A stretch of 64,000 bases of DNA from Vibrio ruber DSM 16370. GTDB taxonomy: Bacteria; Pseudomonadota; Gammaproteobacteria; Enterobacterales; Vibrionaceae. Below, in pieces: positions 43,326 through 53,093 of the stretch. A model generated the notes under the pieces. That model was not told the DNA's origin, made no database searches, and saw only the letters and a list, made by a program, of their open reading frames with translations. Location of the stretch: positions 40,144-104,143 of the forward strand of contig NZ_FULE01000017.1 in assembly GCF_900163965.1 (NCBI RefSeq). Reading direction: 5' to 3'. The position numbers and the translations under genes are program-made. The stretch's first letter is position 1. Each line of letters opens with the position of its first letter.

Positions 43326-44987
43326 TCATGCTGCAAGGATTGTATTCAGGTCATTATCCACGGTGGTAATACTGCGCATATCAAATTCACTTTGCAGAAT
43401 TGCCATCAAATTTGGGGTCAGAAACGCAGGCGCGGACGGGCCGGTATAAATCCCTTTCACACCCAAGGCAAGCAACGTCAGTAAAATCACGATGGCCTTC
43501 TGTTCAAACCATGACAACACCAACGTCAGCGGTAAATCATTGACACCGCATTCGAACTCACTCGCCAATGCCAGCGCAAGTTGAATGGCGGAATAGGCAT
43601 CGTTACATTGGCCGACATCCAATAAACGCGGGATACCGTTGATGTCACCGAAATCATTTTTGTTGAAACGATATTTGCCGCATGCAAGTGTCAGAATCAC
43701 GCTATCTTGCGGCGCTTTCTCGGTAAACTCGGTATAGTAACTTCTTTCTGCCTTATCACCGTCGCATCCGCCAACCAGGAAGAAATGTTTAATGTTGCCC
43801 TGTTTGATTTGATCAATGACCGCAGGTGCGGCTTGCATCAATGCATTCCGGCCAAATCCGATGGTGATGAAATGCTCGATTTCATCATGACGGAAGCCTT
43901 CTAGCTCAAGCGCACACTTGATCACTTCACTAAAATCATCCCCTTCAATGTGCTGCACACCCGGCCAGCCGACGATACTGCGGGTAAAAATCCGCTCGGC
44001 ATACTGACCGACATTCGGATTCAGCAAGCAGTTAGAGGTCATGACTATCGCACCGGGGAAATTGGCAAACTCTTTCTGCTGATTCTGCCACGCACTGCCG
44101 TAGTTACCGACCAGATGCGGGTACTTTTTCAATTCGGGATAGGCATGAGCCGGCAGCATTTCCCCATTGGTATAGACATTAATTCCCAGCCCTTCAGTCT
44201 GCTGAAGAATTTTCTCCAGATCGTGCAGATCGTGTCCGGAGACTAGAATACATTTACCTTTCACCGATTTTACATTGACGGTTGTCGGTTCCGGATGTCC
44301 GAAAGTATCGGTCTCGCCTTTATCGAGCATTTCCATGATCTTAAAGTTCATCAGCCCGATTTCCATTGCGGTATCGAGCAATGATTTCGCCTCTTCCGGA
44401 TCACTGCCTAACCAAGCCATAATCTTGTGGTATTGCCCGTACATCTCTGCATCTGTCTGTCCCAGCACCCGGGCATGTTCCAGATAAGCGGCAGCACCTT
44501 TCAAGCCGTACAGACACAAAAGTCTTAAGCCGATGATATCTTCATGTAATGCGCTTTGGCCGCGATTCACTGCCGCATCCGGTGCCAATGACAGCAATTC
44601 ATCGCGACTTTCCGGCAGATCAATCAGTGCCGCAGTGTAAGGGGTCGGGATTTCGATATCGTGCAATACCGCAGCAGCCTGCACCCGCTCAGCCAGTGAC
44701 CGACGATATTGATTTGATTCAATCGCCAGTTCGACAATCCGTTCCGGATCAAAATTGACATTGGTTAATGTTGAGAAGAATGCTTTAGGTGCCCATTGAT
44801 CAATCACCGGATCAATCACACCACAACGCCGACCGAGATTTGCCCAGAAAGAAACCCCTTGCAGTGAATAGACCAATACATCTTGAAGATCAGATACTTC
44901 GGCAGTTTTACCACACATGCCCTGAGCATAGGCACAACCTTTTCCTGCCGGGGTTTGAATAGTCTGTTCACATTGAATACAAAACAT
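43326..44987 (-). CDS. hcp: Hydroxylamine reductase / hybrid cluster protein
   Basis: A 553-residue Hcp from the ATG at 44987 (MFCIQCEQT), the conserved N-terminus; eleven extra codons upstream are unlikely. N-terminal cluster ligands are in CIQCEQT and GCAYAQGMC, with spacing like the E. coli [2Fe-2S] form. The hybrid-cluster ligands lie in the conserved blocks [37 protein letters not shown] and [10 protein letters not shown]. Hcp reduces NO or hydroxylamine and takes part in NO-dependent S-nitrosylation under anaerobic conditions. Cytoplasmic. hcr follows downstream. An FNR-type box lies about 190 bases upstream. Confidence 0.95.
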   Translation of the reverse strand: MFCIQCEQTIQTPAGKGCAYAQGMCGKTAEVSDLQDVLVYSLQGVSFWANLGRRCGVIDPVIDQWAPKAFFSTLTNVNFDPERIVELAIESNQYRRSLAERVQAAAVLHDIEIPTPYTAALIDLPESRDELLSLAPDAAVNRGQSALHEDIIGLRLLCLYGLKGAAAYLEHARVLGQTDAEMYGQYHKIMAWLGSDPEEAKSLLDTAMEIGLMNFKIMEMLDKGETDTFGHPEPTTVNVKSVKGKCILVSGHDLHDLEKILQQTEGLGINVYTNGEMLPAHAYPELKKYPHLVGNYGSAWQNQQKEFANFPGAIVMTSNCLLNPNVGQYAERIFTRSIVGWPGVQHIEGDDFSEVIKCALELEGFRHDEIEHFITIGFGRNALMQAAPAVIDQIKQGNIKHFFLVGGCDGDKAERSYYTEFTEKAPQDSVILTLACGKYRFNKNDFGDINGIPRLLDVGQCNDAYSAIQLALALASEFECGVNDLPLTLVLSWFEQKAIVILLTLLALGVKGIYTGPSAPAFLTPNLMAILQSEFDMRSITTVDNDLNTILAA

Positions 44988-45175
44988 AGGCTCGCTCCAG
45001 ATATTGTTGTATGAATTCATTTTAATTCCGGAGCGAAAGTGGCATAAACCATGCCATTAAAAAATTATATATTTTTCATATACTTATGATAAAACCCTTA
45101 CAATATACAAGTCATTTTAACACACTTAATTCATCCATAAAGACACATAAGAGTCATAATGACACAAATTAAAAA

Positions 45176-45189
45176 TTGATTTAAATCAA
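45176..45189 (-). promoter_or_regulatory. FNR-type binding site upstream of hcp
   Basis: TTGATTTAAATCAA is a perfect match to TTGAT-N4-ATCAA. A class II position would place the hcp start near 45141 with a ~150-base leader. The box overlaps the stop codon of the upstream LysE gene (45186-45188). hcp is FNR-activated in other gammaproteobacteria, which fits. Confidence 0.75.
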
Positions 45190-45800
45190 ATATTTACTAC
45201 AATTCGGCAAGCCAGTGCAATCAGTACCACACCAGAAATCCGATCAATCAGCACCGCTTTGCGCTTTAAACGCGTTAAAACCGCCGAACTGGAGAACAAT
45301 AGCGCCAACAAGGTGTACCATAATCCATCGACCAACAGCGGTGTCATCACCACAATCGCGCGGCTCGAAACATCATGGCTCAGGGTAATAAACTGGCTGA
45401 ATAACGCGGTAAAAAACAAGGCAATTTTCGGATTTAACATCGAGATCATCAACCCCTCTTTGGCAGATTGCCATAGCGAAACCCGGATGCCGGTATCAAC
45501 ACTTGAGGCGACTCCGCCCTGAGAGCGCAGCGCCTTCCACCCCAAATAAGCCAGATAAACAGCCCCAATCAAACTAATTGCCTGAAACAACCACAGCGCC
45601 TTTTGCAATACAATCGACAGACCAATGATTGTCAAAAAAGCGTACGCTCCGATCCCCAGCGCATGGGCCCATGCCGTTGCAATACCATTCAGCCGCCCGC
45701 CAGCAAGTGTGTGTTTGGTTACCATCGCCAGACTCGGCCCCGGAGACATCGCCCCCAACAGAGAAATTGTAAACAGTGATAACCACGCTGAAAATGCCAT
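45186..45800 (-). CDS. LysE/RhtB family exporter
   Basis: A 204-residue inner-membrane exporter with six hydrophobic segments and the LysE marks LLGAMSPGPSLAMVTKHTLA, AVYLAYLGWKALRSQGG and SMLNPKIALFFTALFSQF. Substrate not predictable; relatives export amino acids. Co-directional with hcp but separated by about 200 bases containing the FNR box, so probably independent. Confidence 0.9.
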   Translation of the reverse strand: MAFSAWLSLFTISLLGAMSPGPSLAMVTKHTLAGGRLNGIATAWAHALGIGAYAFLTIIGLSIVLQKALWLFQAISLIGAVYLAYLGWKALRSQGGVASSVDTGIRVSLWQSAKEGLMISMLNPKIALFFTALFSQFITLSHDVSSRAIVVMTPLLVDGLWYTLLALLFSSSAVLTRLKRKAVLIDRISGVVLIALACRIVVNI

Positions 45801-45912
45801 ATGTGATAAATCCTTATAAAATGAGTTGTTATTGCTTAACTGTTATGATTCAACCGTTATCGCTTCAACAAAGATTGCCCCGCTGCAAACCGACGTGGTT
45901 GCTCCCACAAGA

Positions 45913-47229
45913 TTATGATGCCAGACACCGCTGACGCACCCGACCGATATACGGGTAAAGAAAAGCAAAACGCCCGATATAAAACAGCGTAAATGCCAAC
46001 CAAAGCCCCTGATTGCCCCATGCATCCATTGTAAAATAGATCGCCAGCAAAAAAACCAACAGCGCCAGAAACGTTGAATTTCTCACCGGCCGGGTGGTAC
46101 CACTTCCGGTAAAAATACCATACACGGTCAAGCCGAACCCAGCCACCAGCGGGAAGACAACCAGCCAGCCACTAACCTGATGGTATTGTGTAACAACGTC
46201 AGGAATTTGAGTAAACAGCAGTACCTGTTGGTGATGGGTAAGCACCATAAGCACTGTCAGTAACGCAATTAACCCGCTTGTCCACTGAAAATTCATCTTG
46301 AGTACCTGTGTAAACAGGTTCAGAGATCTTTCACCAACCGATTTACCGCTGAATACACTTGAGGCATTGGCAACCCCTTCAAACATATAACTCATCAGAA
46401 AAGTCATCTGCATCATAACCGCATTGGCTGCTAACGTCTCAGCGCCCAAGGACGAACCAAATCGCGCCATACAGTTAAACATCGCCAGCAGACAGATCGT
46501 TCGCAGCATCAGATCGGTATTGGCCGAGACTATCGTTTTGAGTTCCTGTCCTCCCATTTTTGCCAGCCCCAAATAAGGCGCAAATGAGAACCCCGCAGCC
46601 CGCCGTACCAGATAAATACCAATCAAAAATGTAGCAACCTGCGCAGTCAACGTCGCAATCGCTACCCCGGCGACGCCCATATTCAAGCCGACCACAAACA
46701 GAATATCTAACACTATATTGAGTACATTGCCGAAAATCTGGGTCAGCAGAGTCTCTTTAACTTTTGCCTGCCCCATTAACCAACCAATCAGGGTATAGTT
46801 GAGTAAAACAAACGGCGCGCCCCAAATAAGGATGAAAAAGTATTGCCGGGTCTGTGCTGCAACATCCGGCTCCGGCTGAATCACCCACTCTGCACCGCGC
46901 CAAATCAGGCTCTGGCTCACAATGAAAATCATCCCGACGGCGGCGGCCATCACAAAAGGATGCAGCAGACTGGTTGCTTTGGCTTGCTCACTCTTTTTTC
47001 CTAAAGCAATCGCACTCTGCCCCGTGGTACTCACCCGGAAAAATCCGAACAACCAATACAGGGTATTCATGATAACTGTCCCAACCGCAACACCACCAAT
47101 CAGCGCGGCTGAGCCAAGCTGACCGATAACAGCAGTATCCACGGCGCCCAGTAAGGGCTGCGTCAAAGTTGAAATAACAAAAGGGATCGCAATTTTTAAA
47201 TAATCTTTATGAGTCAGTGAGGTGGTCAT
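45913..47229 (-). CDS. MATE family efflux transporter (DinF-like)
   Basis: A 438-residue, 12-helix MATE exporter. The N-terminal half contains AIPFVISTLTQPLLGAVDTA and VIGQLGSAALIGGVAVGTVI, the DinF-branch signature; the second half has GVANASSVFSGKSVGERSLN. MATE pumps exchange protons or sodium for cationic drugs or metabolites. Length normal. Divergent or separate from all neighbours; 112 bases before the LysE gene on the same strand. Confidence 0.9.
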   Translation of the reverse strand: MTTSLTHKDYLKIAIPFVISTLTQPLLGAVDTAVIGQLGSAALIGGVAVGTVIMNTLYWLFGFFRVSTTGQSAIALGKKSEQAKATSLLHPFVMAAAVGMIFIVSQSLIWRGAEWVIQPEPDVAAQTRQYFFILIWGAPFVLLNYTLIGWLMGQAKVKETLLTQIFGNVLNIVLDILFVVGLNMGVAGVAIATLTAQVATFLIGIYLVRRAAGFSFAPYLGLAKMGGQELKTIVSANTDLMLRTICLLAMFNCMARFGSSLGAETLAANAVMMQMTFLMSYMFEGVANASSVFSGKSVGERSLNLFTQVLKMNFQWTSGLIALLTVLMVLTHHQQVLLFTQIPDVVTQYHQVSGWLVVFPLVAGFGLTVYGIFTGSGTTRPVRNSTFLALLVFLLAIYFTMDAWGNQGLWLAFTLFYIGRFAFLYPYIGRVRQRCLAS

Positions 47230-47390
47230 CTTCCGTATCTACATCCAAGGTGTTTGAATCAGCAGTTATTTGGGTCAGTGCCGCAATATGACCGATCCAA
47301 TCGGATGCGTAAAGTCTCTTATCACGATTTCGAAGGCTAAAAATGAGTTATATATGAATAGGCTGCAAGCTATCTATTTTGAACAACGAC

Positions 47391-47426
47391 AAAAAAGCCC
47401 GGTCATGTTTATCTTATGACCGGGCT
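47391..47426 (-). terminator. Terminator downstream of the alcohol dehydrogenase gene
   Basis: On the minus strand AGCCCGGTCAT and ATGACCGGGCT flank a 9-base loop, followed by TTTTT. Strong. Confidence 0.88.
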
Positions 47427-47445
47427 GATTTGATTCACTGAACAG

Positions 47446-48603
47446 TTACAACGCCAGTTTTAATATTGCTGCGGCATCGTGCGGCGTAATATCCTGATGC
47501 TCCCCGAGTGCCAGCATACCGTGCTCGGTGAGTTTTTCCTGCACGGCCGGAATATCTTTCTCACTCAGATTGTAGTCAGACAGGCGGGTCGGGTTGCCCA
47601 TCTGGGTGAAGAAGGCTTCAGTTTTCTGAATCGCCTGCTCGATCTGCTCATCTTCTGTCCCCGAGGTAATATTGAGGACGCGATGCGCATACTGTAACAG
47701 CTTGCCTTTTTTCTGCTCTTTTTTGTAGCGCCACAGCGCCGGCATGACAATCGCCAGCGTCTGAGCGTGGTCGAGGCCGTACAACGCGGTCAGTTCATGA
47801 CCAATGGCATGAGTTGCCCAGTCAGACGGGACCCCGTTTTTCAGTGTTCCATTCAATGCCATTGTCGCCGTCCACATCAGATTCGCCCGGACTTCATAGT
47901 CATCCGGGGTCGCCAGCGCTGCCGGGCCATCTTCAAACAGATTCAGCAATAAACTTTCGGCAAAACGGTCAGAGACTTTAGCGTTGACCGGATAAGTCAT
48001 GTATTGCTCCATGATGTGAACGAAGCTATCGACAGCACCATTGGCGATTTGTCGTGGCGGTAATGTATAAGTCGTTTGCGGATCCAGTATCGAAAATACC
48101 GGACGAACGAAATCAGAGCCAAAAGAGAGTTTATCCTGCGTCTCTGCCCGGGTAACGACGCTGTTTTTGTTCATTTCAGAGCCGGTCGCAGGCAACGTCA
48201 GCACACAGCCCAAAGGCAAAGCGCGACGGACACAATCACCATCGGTGGTCATAATGTCCCAGGCGTCCCCGTCATAACATGCCGCCGCAGCAATAAACTT
48301 ACTGCCATCGATCACTGAGCCGCCACCGACAGCCAGAATGACATCAATCTGCTCTTGCTTTGCCACAGCCACCGCTTTGATCAGGGTTTCGTAATGCGGG
48401 TTCGGTTCAATCCCGCCAAACTCGACCACAGAACACCCTTGCAGCGCATCGAGCACTTGCTCGTAGACACCGTTTGCTTTAATACTTCCCCCGCCGTAAG
48501 TCAGCAAAACACGGCTATTGGGAGCGATTTCTTCTTTCAGCGTGGCAATCTGACCTTTGCCAAAGTGAATTTTAGTTGGGTTAAAGTAAGTAAAATTATC
48601 CAT
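47446..48603 (-). CDS. yqhD: NADPH-dependent iron-containing alcohol/aldehyde reductase (YqhD/BDH-like)
   Basis: A 385-residue group III alcohol dehydrogenase. N-terminus MDNFTYFNPTKIHFGKGQI and nucleotide-binding VLLTYGGGSIKANGVY and ILAVGGGSVIDGSK match YqhD. Metal ligands lie in GAVDSFVHIMEQYM and DWATHAIGHELTALYGLDHA. YqhD reduces toxic short-chain aldehydes (acrolein, glyoxal, methylglyoxal) with NADPH. Cytoplasmic, normal length. No AraC-type activator next to it, unlike E. coli. Confidence 0.9.
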   Translation of the reverse strand: MDNFTYFNPTKIHFGKGQIATLKEEIAPNSRVLLTYGGGSIKANGVYEQVLDALQGCSVVEFGGIEPNPHYETLIKAVAVAKQEQIDVILAVGGGSVIDGSKFIAAAACYDGDAWDIMTTDGDCVRRALPLGCVLTLPATGSEMNKNSVVTRAETQDKLSFGSDFVRPVFSILDPQTTYTLPPRQIANGAVDSFVHIMEQYMTYPVNAKVSDRFAESLLLNLFEDGPAALATPDDYEVRANLMWTATMALNGTLKNGVPSDWATHAIGHELTALYGLDHAQTLAIVMPALWRYKKEQKKGKLLQYAHRVLNITSGTEDEQIEQAIQKTEAFFTQMGNPTRLSDYNLSEKDIPAVQEKLTEHGMLALGEHQDITPHDAAAILKLAL

Positions 48604-48856
48604 AGGATTTCCTAATAATGCTGTCTGAATTGATTGTGCCCTAGGCTATCAAGTAACGAATGCCATGCCTACCGTAGATTGTGTTGTTATTTGGGGTGCG
48701 AAAACGCAATGTGCATCATGTTTTGAGACCCGAGGCCGGGCAAATGAAAGGTTAAGCTTTTTCAGACAGGCCTCGTAAAACTGATTCAGGGCACCGAGCC
48801 CAAACGTTAAGCTGACACTGACAAGCATGGTAAATCCCTTTCAGACACCCGCCTGT
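48604..48856. other. Intergenic region with a degenerate fragment of the dispersed repeat
   Basis: On the minus strand around 48755-48695, GGCCTCGGGTCTCAAAAC then TGATGCACATTGCG resembles the left block of the hairpin repeat. A 59-codon frame here is probably repeat-derived. No promoter for the dehydrogenase gene was resolved. Confidence 0.35.
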
Positions 48857-49243
48857 TTATTCTTCACACAACTCGAGCGGTAAGCCATCAGGGTCTTGGA
48901 AAAACGTAAATTTTTTACCTGTAAATTCGTCAATACGAATAGGCTCAACATCGATACCATGTGAATGTAGCTCGCTTACGGTGGATTCAATAGAGCTGAC
49001 AGCAAAAGCCAAATGTCTAAGACCTTGTGCTTCAGGATGACTCACTCTTGGTGGTGGCGACGGAAAAGAGAATAACTCTAGTTGCTCACCATTGGGCAAT
49101 GCTAAGTCTAACTTATATGAGTTCCGGTTTTCTCGATAATTTTCCGCCAGAATCTTGAGACCTAAGATTTCCGTGTAGAATGCTTTAGACCTTTGATAAT
49201 CAGAACAAATGATAGCGACATGGTGGATTCGTTCCAGGTTCAT
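48857..49243 (-). CDS. yaeR: VOC family protein (YaeR/glyoxalase-like)
   Basis: A 128-residue vicinal-oxygen-chelate protein, the size of YaeR. Two beta-alpha-beta-beta-beta modules: IHHVAIICSDYQRSKAFYTE with the first metal His, LPNGEQLELFSFP with a Glu, GLRHLAFAVSSIESTV with the second His, and DPDGLPLELCEE with the final Glu. All four metal ligands of glyoxalase I-type enzymes are present. The true substrate of YaeR is not established. Cytoplasmic; transcribed alone. Confidence 0.88.
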   Translation of the reverse strand: MNLERIHHVAIICSDYQRSKAFYTEILGLKILAENYRENRNSYKLDLALPNGEQLELFSFPSPPPRVSHPEAQGLRHLAFAVSSIESTVSELHSHGIDVEPIRIDEFTGKKFTFFQDPDGLPLELCEE

Positions 49244-49348
49244 CAGGTTCTCCCGTGAGTCAGTTGCACAATAAACCTACCCCTTGTGTTCTGCGACAGA
49301 CTTATCGCAAAAAATCGTAAAATAAGAGAGATTGTTCATTATTCGCCC

Positions 49349-49888
49349 TTAAACAACCTCTAACTTTTGAAATGGCTCATCAGGGAAAACAACGTCAATA
49401 TGATCCCCTTCATGCACATCACCACCCATGACAACAATCCCCATGACACCGGCTTTGCGGACCGTTTTTCCTGACTCGTCCCGGCCTAATAAGGCTGATA
49501 ACAACCCTTTCTGATAATTTTCTATTTGCGGACATGGGTTTCGCAGACCTGTTACAGAAATTTGTGCCCCACTCGGAAATTGTAACCTTGTCCCCTTGGG
49601 CAATGAGAGTAAGTCGATTCCCTGTGTCGTGATATTTTCACCCAATGCAGCGGGCTCAATATCGAACCCCTGCTGATCTAATTCGTTAAATAATTCGCCA
49701 TGGATGAGATGCACTTGCCTTAAATTTGGCTGCGTCGGATCAACTTTTACCCTAGAACGATGTTTTACCGTCGTACCTCTGTGCACATCCCCCTCAACCC
49801 CCTCTCCTTGGATTAAGGTGATTGCTTTTACGGCCGATTTGGAAAAGTGATGTTCTTCACTCTTACTCACCGATATAACCTTTGCCAT
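49349..49888 (-). CDS. MOSC domain protein
   Basis: A 179-residue single-domain MOSC protein. The ATG at 49888 is chosen because AAGGAGG lies five bases upstream; an ATG directly before it and another eight codons earlier are less suitable. Conserved features are GVEGDVHRGTTVKHRSRV, ALGENITTQGIDLLSLPKGT and the Cys motif GLRNPCPQIENYQKG that would bind molybdenum. Such small MOSC proteins resemble YiiM, which reduces N-hydroxylated compounds with a partner reductase. None is adjacent, though the MOSC fusion at 25-27 kb has one built in. Confidence 0.85.
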   Translation of the reverse strand: MAKVISVSKSEEHHFSKSAVKAITLIQGEGVEGDVHRGTTVKHRSRVKVDPTQPNLRQVHLIHGELFNELDQQGFDIEPAALGENITTQGIDLLSLPKGTRLQFPSGAQISVTGLRNPCPQIENYQKGLLSALLGRDESGKTVRKAGVMGIVVMGGDVHEGDHIDVVFPDEPFQKLEVV

Positions 49889-49998
49889 CATCGCCTCCTT
49901 GAACGATAACACCCAGTGTTGCGCATCCCTACTGAACGCTTTGTATGCTTACCATCTCCACCTCTAATTTTAACTCTTGGTTCAATGACATGATGGGA

Positions 49999-51897
49999 TT
50001 AAATCGAGAACTGGTCAGTCAGTTTTTTCAGTTGCTGGCTGAGTTGTCTTAAGTTGGTTACTGCGTTTACCGATTCTAAAGAGCCTTCCGCAGTTTTATC
50101 CGCTAATTCACGCACATTCTCGACACTGCGATTAATATCTTCTGAAACTTGAGATTGTTCTTCCGCAGCGGTTGCAATCTGATTGTTCATATCTTGAACA
50201 TCGCGAACTTGCTCACTGATATCTTCAAATAATGTAAGAACATCTTTCGCTTGTTCTGCATTCTTGCCTGAAAGCTCCCGACTGCCAATCATTTTGTCTA
50301 ATGACGCTTGTGCACCATCTTGCAGTTCAACAATCAGATCTTCGATCTCTTTGGCTGAGCTTTGTGTTCGGCTGGCGAGTCCACGGACTTCATCTGCCAC
50401 AACAGCAAAACCTCTACCGGCTTCACCAGCGCGCGCAGCTTCAATCGCAGCATTCAGTGCTAATAGGTTTGTTTGTTCAGCGACAGCCTTAATGACTTCC
50501 AAAACATTGCCAACGTTATCGGTCCGGAGTTTGAGTTGCTCCATAGCTTCACTTGTGGATGCGATGTCACTGGCTAAGGCATCGATTGTTTGGGCAGTGG
50601 CATTCACAATGTTATTGCCCTGAATAATGATATTGTCGGTTTTCGTGGTCGCTTCAGCGGCGGTTTCAGCATTTCGGGCCACCTCAGATACTGTGGCGGA
50701 CATTTCATTGATCGCCGTTGCCACTTGGTCTGTTTCATCGCGCTGTGATTGCATCATCTGCTGGCTTTGCTTCGAGATGCTTTCTAACTGCTCGCTTGTG
50801 GCGCTTAAGCTCATGACACCCGAGACAACTTCAGAAATAAGTTTGTTCAGTGTTTTACTCATTTCACCAATGTGATTAAAGAGCTGGCCAAGCTCGTCCT
50901 TACGGTCGGTGGACAGATTCTGGGTGAGATCACCTTTGGCAATTTTGCCGACTGCATGGATAACCTCATTCATGGGCTGGACAATCATGTGGCGAATAAA
51001 GAATGAGAAAAATATACCGATCAAAATAGCGATTGCTGTTGCGGTGATGGATAACATCGAAACTTCGCGACCATCTTCGATACTATTTTGCTCTTGAATC
51101 GACGTAATCGCATCGATTTGTTTATCCATTTGGATGGATAACTCAATCAGTCTGTTTTGCGCATCTGTCAGGTTCTTATTGATCTCCGGGTTAATTTTTC
51201 CAAGCTCTTCATATTTCCCCAGAAGGGTGAGAATACTTTTACGAGAATCATCTAAGGCATCAGGGAGTTGTAGTGCTGCGGTTTTTTTGACGACCGACTG
51301 AAACCGGGTGGTCACCAGCTCAATCGGAATATCTTGTTTTTTGCTAATGTATTTGTTCATTTCCGTCGTGAGCGCGTACCAATCATTTGAAACATCTAAA
51401 GCCGCAGTAAAGGCTTGAGGATCGTTTTGTTGACGAAGCTGTTCAATGATTTGTCTATATTGCGTATAAATTGACTGCAAATACTGTACTGCATTGCTAT
51501 CGATACCATCCCATCGCGTTCGGGCAGCAATCAGTTTCGTTAAGGTTTTTTGGTAATCAGCAAGGTTGTTTTGAGTTTGCTGAGTTAAATCTTTCACCTT
51601 AACGCCACTGTATAATTGTTCAGCGGTTTGAAGATAGCCTTGCAGTTGGTTTATGTCGTGTTGCACCTGACTATTATTTTCTGCTGATCCAGAAATAACA
51701 TAGTGTTCTAAATCGATTCGCATATCGACAATGGTGTCATCAAGATCGTTTGAAAGTCGCACCTTTTCAGCTCGCACATGTAAGGTATTGACGCCTGTAA
51801 TACCAACAATACCGACCACCAAGGCCAGTAGCAGTACAGAGCCAAACCCAAGAGCCAACTTGGTGCCAATTAGCCTATTTTCGAGGAATTTTTTCAT
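49999..51897 (-). CDS. Methyl-accepting chemotaxis protein with HBM-like sensor
   Basis: A 632-residue chemoreceptor. The ATG at 51897 is preferred over one two codons upstream because AAGGAAG then has normal spacing. TM1 about 10-32 ([20 protein letters not shown]); an all-helical periplasmic domain of about 240 residues fitting the helical bimodular (HBM) type, which in other receptors binds TCA-cycle acids; TM2 about 283-305 ([18 protein letters not shown]); HAMP; then signalling helices with tip [20 protein letters not shown]. Ligand unproven. Confidence 0.9.
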   Translation of the reverse strand: MKKFLENRLIGTKLALGFGSVLLLALVVGIVGITGVNTLHVRAEKVRLSNDLDDTIVDMRIDLEHYVISGSAENNSQVQHDINQLQGYLQTAEQLYSGVKVKDLTQQTQNNLADYQKTLTKLIAARTRWDGIDSNAVQYLQSIYTQYRQIIEQLRQQNDPQAFTAALDVSNDWYALTTEMNKYISKKQDIPIELVTTRFQSVVKKTAALQLPDALDDSRKSILTLLGKYEELGKINPEINKNLTDAQNRLIELSIQMDKQIDAITSIQEQNSIEDGREVSMLSITATAIAILIGIFFSFFIRHMIVQPMNEVIHAVGKIAKGDLTQNLSTDRKDELGQLFNHIGEMSKTLNKLISEVVSGVMSLSATSEQLESISKQSQQMMQSQRDETDQVATAINEMSATVSEVARNAETAAEATTKTDNIIIQGNNIVNATAQTIDALASDIASTSEAMEQLKLRTDNVGNVLEVIKAVAEQTNLLALNAAIEAARAGEAGRGFAVVADEVRGLASRTQSSAKEIEDLIVELQDGAQASLDKMIGSRELSGKNAEQAKDVLTLFEDISEQVRDVQDMNNQIATAAEEQSQVSEDINRSVENVRELADKTAEGSLESVNAVTNLRQLSQQLKKLTDQFSI

Positions 51898-51903
51898 CAA
51901 CAT

Positions 51904-52411
51904 ACTTCCTTAGCAATTCGTTACGGGGGAGTCTCTCGGCTGATATGCAGAGTTATTATTTTTCACTTCACCGATAATGACTTTATATAATGTGAAGGTG
52001 GGTCATCTTTGCACTAGAGAAGCAAGAATCTGATGTGAAGTCAACATAACTTACTGTTATAACTATTTTTTGCTCTGAAAGCATGAGCTCTATTTCAGAT
52101 ATTTGGAGCGGTTGCAAACATGTGCTTCGAAAAAATCCTTCCTCGTTCAAAATTATGCCAAAGCTTTAGTTAGGCTCAATAATATAAATAATGAATGTCT
52201 CTGATTATATTATAAGGGCGTCTTGATAATGACCGTCGGTTATATCCATGGCTATTTGCTGCTAGCACCTTATTAAGGTGGCAACATGATTAAGGTGAGC
52301 ACATTCCCCCACAGGATGAAAACAGTCATGTAATTTGAAGTTCAATACTCAAGTAAAGCACGATTTGGGACACACGCCGAAGGCTGGAAAAGTAAAAGGA
52401 TGATGCTGAGT
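51904..52411. other. Gene-free region upstream of the HBM chemoreceptor
   Basis: AT-rich with no ORF of note. CACCTTATTAAGGTG near 52267-52281, followed by TTAAGGTG again at about 52293-52300, is an operator-like set of repeats of unknown purpose. Confidence 0.35.
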
Positions 52412-52790
52412 TTGGGACGCAATGACTTTCTTCGATCTCATTGCCATCTCCGAAAGCGCCCCAGGTACTTTTTCAAGGCCGAAAAAGTACCCCAAAAGGC
52501 CTAGGTTTAAGTTCAGCGCGCGTAATCAGGGTCGGATTGATTCGCATCCTGCTCAAGCAATCCTGAAAAATCGTCCATGATTTTTCACCCTGAGTTCAGT
52601 GACCAAATTAACTTTTTAAGAATGTTTCACACCACGCAAATCAACCACTAATCAAAGAAAACCATTCATGGAAGAATGGTTAGGCTTTTCCGGGCAGGAC
52701 GCCCGTAAAAGCTGGTTCTGGACAACGTGCGACCAAGCCAAACAAAAAAAGATTTTCTGGTTCGTCTTTCATCTCTGGATAATCACCTCC
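52412..52790 (-). repeat. Dispersed hairpin repeat, inverted copy
   Basis: Reverse-complement copy containing CCAGGTACTTTTTCAAGGCC, ATCCTGCTCAAGCAATCCTG, the hairpin AACCATTC/GAATGGTT and GGGCAGGACGCCC, in the order expected for the opposite strand. It ends just before the region downstream of the giant polyvalent gene. Confidence 0.8.
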
Positions 52791-53046
52791 AATAAATAAC
52801 CAAATATAAAACAATTAGTTAACTACATAAAATAGACGGCACTATAAAAAATAGTACAACATTTGGTACAACCACTTGTGTATGCGAAATTGAATATTTG
52901 AATCCTTGTGAAATGATAAGGCTTTGCTTGTGTAACTTTCCTTAAAGCTGAGTGAGTATTTAATGACAGTACCTCAATTGTATTGAGTATATTGTTTCCA
53001 CTGAAAGGTAGTTGCTTAATATCAAACGCTGAGTATAAGCAGACAT
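52791..53046. other. Region between the repeat and the giant gene, nothing recognised
   Basis: AT-rich stretch with no coding frame, RNA or strong hairpin. It may contain the edge of the mobile region that carries the giant gene. Confidence 0.3.
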
Positions 53047-53079
53047 AAAAAAACCAATCACAAAATTCGTGACTGGCTT
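53047..53079 (-). terminator. Terminator of the polyvalent protein gene
   Basis: On the minus strand AGCCAGTCAC and GTGATTGGTT pair with two G-U pairs around a 7-base loop, followed by a run of T (53047-53053 on the plus strand as A). Confidence 0.8.
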
Positions 53080-53093
53080 ATATATAACCAAAC

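Noticed and set aside
48649..48828. 59-codon minus-strand frame downstream of the VOC gene
   Set aside because: Overlaps a degenerate fragment of the dispersed repeat and has no recognisable features.
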